From: an uncultured Bacteroidales bacterium
Lineage (GTDB): Bacteria; Bacteroidota; Bacteroidia; Bacteroidales; P3
Length of the DNA stretch: 9,364 nt
Assembly (NCBI GenBank): GCA_937910265.1
Contig: CALEPD010000005.1
Span: 1-9,364, forward strand
Direction: 5' to 3'
The position numbers and the translations under genes are program-made. The notes under the pieces were generated by a model. That model worked only from the letters and a program-made list of their open reading frames with translations. It searched no databases and was not told the origin of the DNA. This document shows positions 7,034-9,364 of the stretch, in pieces (position 1 is the first letter of the stretch; each line of letters begins with the position of its first letter).

Positions 7034-7066
7034 CAAAATTACACAAATTGTTTTAAAGTTGCCAAT
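7034..7066 (-). promoter_or_regulatory. aroE promoter (-33 and -7 elements), predicted nearly leaderless
   Basis: On the minus strand TAATTTTG followed by C (7041-7034) matches the -7 consensus. An ATTG -33-like element (7066-7063) lies 21 nt upstream, within the range accepted for Bacteroidota promoters. Only six bases separate the -7 box from the aroE ATG, so the transcript should begin at or within about three bases of the start codon. Transcription probably continues into aat. Confidence 0.65.
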
Positions 7067-7278
7067 AATTTGTGAAGTGTCGAGTGGTTTGTGTTTTTTC
7101 AAATAATGTAACATGTTGTTTTGTATGCTGTTCTGATACTGAAAAAGAAGGTGGGGCATGCCCACTGGATGCAAGTTCTGGTATGCTGTATTCCGTATGC
7201 CGACTGCTGATTTATGTGCTGTACTAATTCAACCAACGAGTTTCACAATCTTTTGTAGGATTTTCCGGAAAAAAAACG
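7067..7278. other. Divergent intergenic region between aroE and the EEP gene
   Basis: No gene is supported here. Visible features are an 8-bp palindrome AACATGTT at 7110-7117, the nonamer GTATGCTGT at 7123-7131 and again at 7181-7189, and a further GTATGC at 7195-7200. A small hairpin lies at 7151-7165 (stem GTGGG/CCCAC, loop GCATG, containing the palindrome GGGCATGCCC). A T-rich tract follows it on the minus strand. These could be regulatory sites or remnants of a lost gene's terminator. Confidence 0.35.
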
Positions 7279-7286
7279 TATCTTTG
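7252..7286 (+). promoter_or_regulatory. Promoter of the EEP-nth-BatA operon, predicted leaderless
   Basis: The -7 box TATCTTTG (7279-7286), followed by C, matches the consensus exactly. A TTTG at 7252-7255 could serve as the -33 element, with a slightly long 23-nt spacer. The ATG at 7292 is only five bases beyond the box, so the mRNA should start at or very near the start codon. Confidence 0.6.
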
Positions 7287-7291
7287 CATTG

Positions 7292-8386
7292 ATGAAAAAG
7301 TTTTTACGGACACTCTTATTGCTTATCAATCTGTTTTTTGTGGCATTGTTCATTTTTTCCACATTGGCAGTGGATGTTAGTCCTCAGAAGTTCATCATAT
7401 TCTCATTTCTTTCATACGGATATCTTGCTTTGTTGATAATCAACGTGTTGTTTGTATTGATATGGATGTTCCTCAAGCGTTGGGAGTTTTTGATATCGGT
7501 CATTGCCATTGTGTTGAGGATGTCGATAATACCCTGTTATGTGCAATTTGGTGGCAATAGCAATCCCAACAACGTACCCCCGACAAATTCTCCCCGTTTG
7601 GCCGTCATGAGTTTCAATGCCCATCTTTTTGCCGGCAAGGATACTGCGGAGCAGGATGTCAAAGGCAATATCCTTGAGTTTCTTGGGCTGCTCAAGCAAA
7701 CCAACCCCGACATTTTGTGTCTTCAGGAGTACTGCAATGTGCATGGAGTTGGCGACAGTCTCAAGCGGCTTGGCTTCAAGCACCTGTATAGCGAAAAGAA
7801 ACCCAGCGGATATATCTATCCATACGGAACCGTGCTTTATTCGAAATACCCCATTGTCAAGATCGGTGATGTGCCTGGCAGCACCAAATTCTATGTCGAC
7901 ATAAAGGTGCGGCACGACACCGTGCGAACGTTTTGCGTACACCTCGATTCGTACGCACTCACCAAGGGTGACTACGAGGAGTTGGGAAACATCAACCAAC
8001 ATACAATCAAGAGCACTGCCTATAATCTGGGCGGAAAGTTCATGCGCACCATCCGTCACCACGAAGAGGAGTGGGAAATATTAAGTCAAGCCATTCAGGA
8101 GTCACCCCATCCCGTTATTGTTGCCGGCGATTTCAACGATACGCCAGCGTCGTATATCTGCGGGCAGATGAGGAAGATGCTCAACGATTCGTTCAAGGAG
8201 CAGGGATCAGGCTTCGGCGCCACTTACCACGGCTTGTATCCCAACTACCGCATCGACTTCATTTATCACTCTCCGTCAATCAAAACCATTGCTTACCAAA
8301 GGCTTAAGAGTGATATCTCCGATCACTATCCCATTGTGGCACATTTCGATATTCTAACTGATAACGATATCCATATATTGCCATGA
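7292..8386 (+). CDS. Membrane-anchored endonuclease/exonuclease/phosphatase (EEP) family protein
   Basis: The protein is 364 residues from the ATG at 7292; a TTG at 7289 is less likely because it would sit on the predicted transcription start. Three hydrophobic helices come first (about 5-27, 34-60 and 66-83), then an EEP-fold catalytic domain at about 102-355. Catalytic motifs of the DNase I-like superfamily are present: SFNAHLF (N109), LCLQEY (E146), VHLDS (216-220), AGDFND (D280, N282), YRIDFIYHS (D322) and SDHYPI (D344, H345). The superfamily hydrolyses phosphodiester or phosphomonoester bonds with Mg2+; the substrate cannot be told from sequence. The basic flanks KK at the start and LKRWE between helices 2 and 3 put both inside, which places the catalytic domain in the periplasm. 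Its TGA overlaps the nth ATG as ATGA. Confidence 0.87.
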   Translation: MKKFLRTLLLLINLFFVALFIFSTLAVDVSPQKFIIFSFLSYGYLALLIINVLFVLIWMFLKRWEFLISVIAIVLRMSIIPCYVQFGGNSNPNNVPPTNSPRLAVMSFNAHLFAGKDTAEQDVKGNILEFLGLLKQTNPDILCLQEYCNVHGVGDSLKRLGFKHLYSEKKPSGYIYPYGTVLYSKYPIVKIGDVPGSTKFYVDIKVRHDTVRTFCVHLDSYALTKGDYEELGNINQHTIKSTAYNLGGKFMRTIRHHEEEWEILSQAIQESPHPVIVAGDFNDTPASYICGQMRKMLNDSFKEQGSGFGATYHGLYPNYRIDFIYHSPSIKTIAYQRLKSDISDHYPIVAHFDILTDNDIHILP

Positions 8387-9066
8387 CAAACGAGGAACGT
8401 TACCGACAGATAATTGCTTATTTCGAGACCGAACGCCCAACGGCCCAGTCGGAACTTGTGTATGGCAATGCATTTCAGTTGTTGGTGGCGGTAATTCTTT
8501 CGGCGCAGTGTACCGACAAGCGTGTCAACATGGTCACTCCTGCGCTTTTCGAGGCCTATCCCAACGCCTTTGCCATGTCGCAAGCCACCGCCGACGAGAT
8601 TTACGAATACATCAAATCCATCTCCTATCCGAACAATAAAAGCAAGCATTTGGTCGGCATGGCCCAGCGGTTGGTGTTGGCATATAATGGTGAGGTGCCG
8701 GGCGACATCGACGAACTGCAGACATTGCCCGGTGTGGGACGTAAGACCGCCAATGTGATCGCCTCGGTCATATTCAACCTGCCGGCTCTGGCTGTTGATA
8801 CCCATGTGTTTCGGGTGGCCAACCGCATTGGTTTGACCCGCAACAGCAAAACGCCGCTGCAAACCGAAAAACAATTGGTGAAACACATCCCTCAGCAGAA
8901 GATTTCCATTGCCCACCATTGGCTCATTCTTCACGGGCGTTATGTGTGCCAGTCGCGCAAACCCCATTGCAACGAATGCGGCATCAGTCACTTGTGCGAT
9001 TATTACGCCAATGCTGCAGTGTCGGCTAAACATAAATCCCCAAACATCAAATCCAAGACGAAATAA
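8383..9066 (+). CDS. nth: Endonuclease III (DNA glycosylase/AP lyase)
   Basis: This 227-residue base-excision repair enzyme removes oxidised pyrimidines and cleaves the abasic site. The helix-hairpin-helix is LPGVGRKTANVI (115-126), with catalytic lysine K121. The catalytic aspartate is D139 in LAVDTHVFRVANR. The [4Fe-4S] cluster cysteines C189, C196, C199 and C205 have the exact C-x6-C-x2-C-x5-C spacing. The N-terminal LLVAVILSAQCTDKRVN block is also normal. The C-terminal 17 or so residues (lysine- and serine-rich) extend beyond the cluster and are probably disordered. The ATG overlaps the stop of the EEP gene in an ATGA, and the TAA overlaps the next ATG by one base, so translation is probably coupled through all three genes. 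Confidence 0.97.
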   Translation: MTNEERYRQIIAYFETERPTAQSELVYGNAFQLLVAVILSAQCTDKRVNMVTPALFEAYPNAFAMSQATADEIYEYIKSISYPNNKSKHLVGMAQRLVLAYNGEVPGDIDELQTLPGVGRKTANVIASVIFNLPALAVDTHVFRVANRIGLTRNSKTPLQTEKQLVKHIPQQKISIAHHWLILHGRYVCQSRKPHCNECGISHLCDYYANAAVSAKHKSPNIKSKTK

Positions 9067-9364
9067 TGTTTTTTGCCAATCCTACAATGCTTTGGGCGCT
9101 GTCGGCTGCCATTATCCCGATACTGGTGCACCTGTTCAATTTCAGACGGCACAAAACTGTATATTTCAGCAATGTGGATATGATTCAGGCGTTGCAGGAC
9201 GAGACCAAACGCCAACGCAATGTGCGTCAGTTGCTTGTACTGTTGTGCAGGATCTTGGCCATTGTTTTCCTTGTGCTTGCGTTTGCCCGCCCCACATTAA
9301 GCAATGGCAGTATGCAACTTAAGCAAGGCAATACCGCTGTAAGCATCTACGTCGACAATTCGTT
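9066..9364 (+). CDS. BatA-domain (N-terminal double-transmembrane) protein, partial at window end
   Basis: The frame opens with ATG at 9066-9068, sharing its A with the nth TAA (TAATG), and stays open for 99 codons to the window edge. The product begins MFFANPTMLWALSAAIIPIL, a first membrane helix, followed by VHLFNFRRHKTVYFSNV, a stretch of charged residues (about 41-57), and a second helix LLVLLCRILAIVFLVLAFARP (about 56-76). This is the layout of the Bacteroidota BatA N-terminal domain. The last visible residues, AVSIYVDNS and onward, resemble the D-x-S-x-S metal-site start of a von Willebrand A-like domain. From memory, long Bacteroidota proteins with this start read VDNSFSM at this point, which favours that group over short aerotolerance-operon BatA. 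The function is unknown; the C-terminal part lies outside the window. Confidence 0.8.
   Translation, partial: MFFANPTMLWALSAAIIPILVHLFNFRRHKTVYFSNVDMIQALQDETKRQRNVRQLLVLLCRILAIVFLVLAFARPTLSNGSMQLKQGNTAVSIYVDNS

Noticed and set aside
7028..7174. N-terminal extension of aroE to 295 residues
   Set aside because: The extra 49 residues have no resemblance to AroE and would be encoded across the promoter. The family N-terminus starts at the ATG at 7027.
7412..8062. A 216-codon minus-strand open frame across the EEP gene
   Set aside because: It is entirely antisense to a gene with intact catalytic motifs, and its translation has no recognisable domain or membrane pattern.
8326..9033. A 235-codon minus-strand open frame across nth
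   Set aside because: It is antisense to an nth gene with all catalytic and cluster residues in place. The translation is the usual product of reading codon-biased DNA in reverse.
8909..9322. A 137-codon plus-strand frame over the nth/BatA junction
   Set aside because: It is out of frame with both nth and the BatA-domain gene, both of which have strong family matches, and its own translation has no recognisable features.
1..9364. Search for a defence system, CRISPR array, prophage, transposon or toxin-antitoxin pair
   Set aside because: No array of spaced repeats, transposase, integrase, terminal inverted repeats, or small two-gene toxin-antitoxin arrangement is visible. The genes are housekeeping or exported proteins.

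Overview
The window reads as chromosomal DNA from a member of the Bacteroidota, most likely order Bacteroidales, and it has a type IX secretion system (T9SS). Three things support this. Five near-identical promoter -7 boxes match the Bacteroidota consensus TAnnTTTG, and all end in TTTGC. One secreted protein carries a T9SS C-terminal sorting domain. The last gene starts with the BatA-type double-membrane-segment domain typical of this phylum. I see no tRNA, rRNA, CRISPR array, insertion sequence, integrase or phage gene. Apart from two lineage-specific exported proteins in the middle, this is housekeeping sequence, and I do not claim a new defence or mobile system.

Layout. (1) 1-182: a -7 box followed by an unusually long leader of about 155 nt with several dyads. 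(2) 183-1721: a Wzx/MATE-like polysaccharide flippase. (3) 1729-2799: prfA (release factor 1), with its own promoter inside the flippase 3' end. It ends in three tandem in-frame stops and overlaps the next gene tail to tail. (4) 2780-4291, minus: an exported beta-helix protein of unknown function. (5) 4455-5405, plus: a T9SS cargo protein with two related Fn3-like modules, closed by a strong hairpin terminator at 5438-5474. (6) 5510-6193 and 6287-7027, both minus: aat (Leu/Phe-tRNA-protein transferase) downstream of aroE (shikimate dehydrogenase), probably one transcript from a promoter just before aroE. (7) 7292 to the end, plus: a tight operon of a membrane-anchored endonuclease/exonuclease/phosphatase-family protein, nth (endonuclease III) and the first 99 codons of a BatA-domain protein cut by the window edge. 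The junctions are an ATGA overlap and a TAATG overlap.

How the genes fit together. Most neighbours act in separate pathways: envelope polysaccharide export, translation termination, N-degron tagging, aromatic amino acid synthesis and base-excision repair. The strongest linkage is the EEP-nth-BatA operon, where overlapping start and stop codons imply coupled translation. The two divergent exported-protein genes (beta-helix and T9SS cargo) share a 163-nt intergenic region and are the least understood part. aroE and the EEP gene both have a -7 box ending only 5-6 nt before the ATG, so they are predicted to be leaderless or nearly so.
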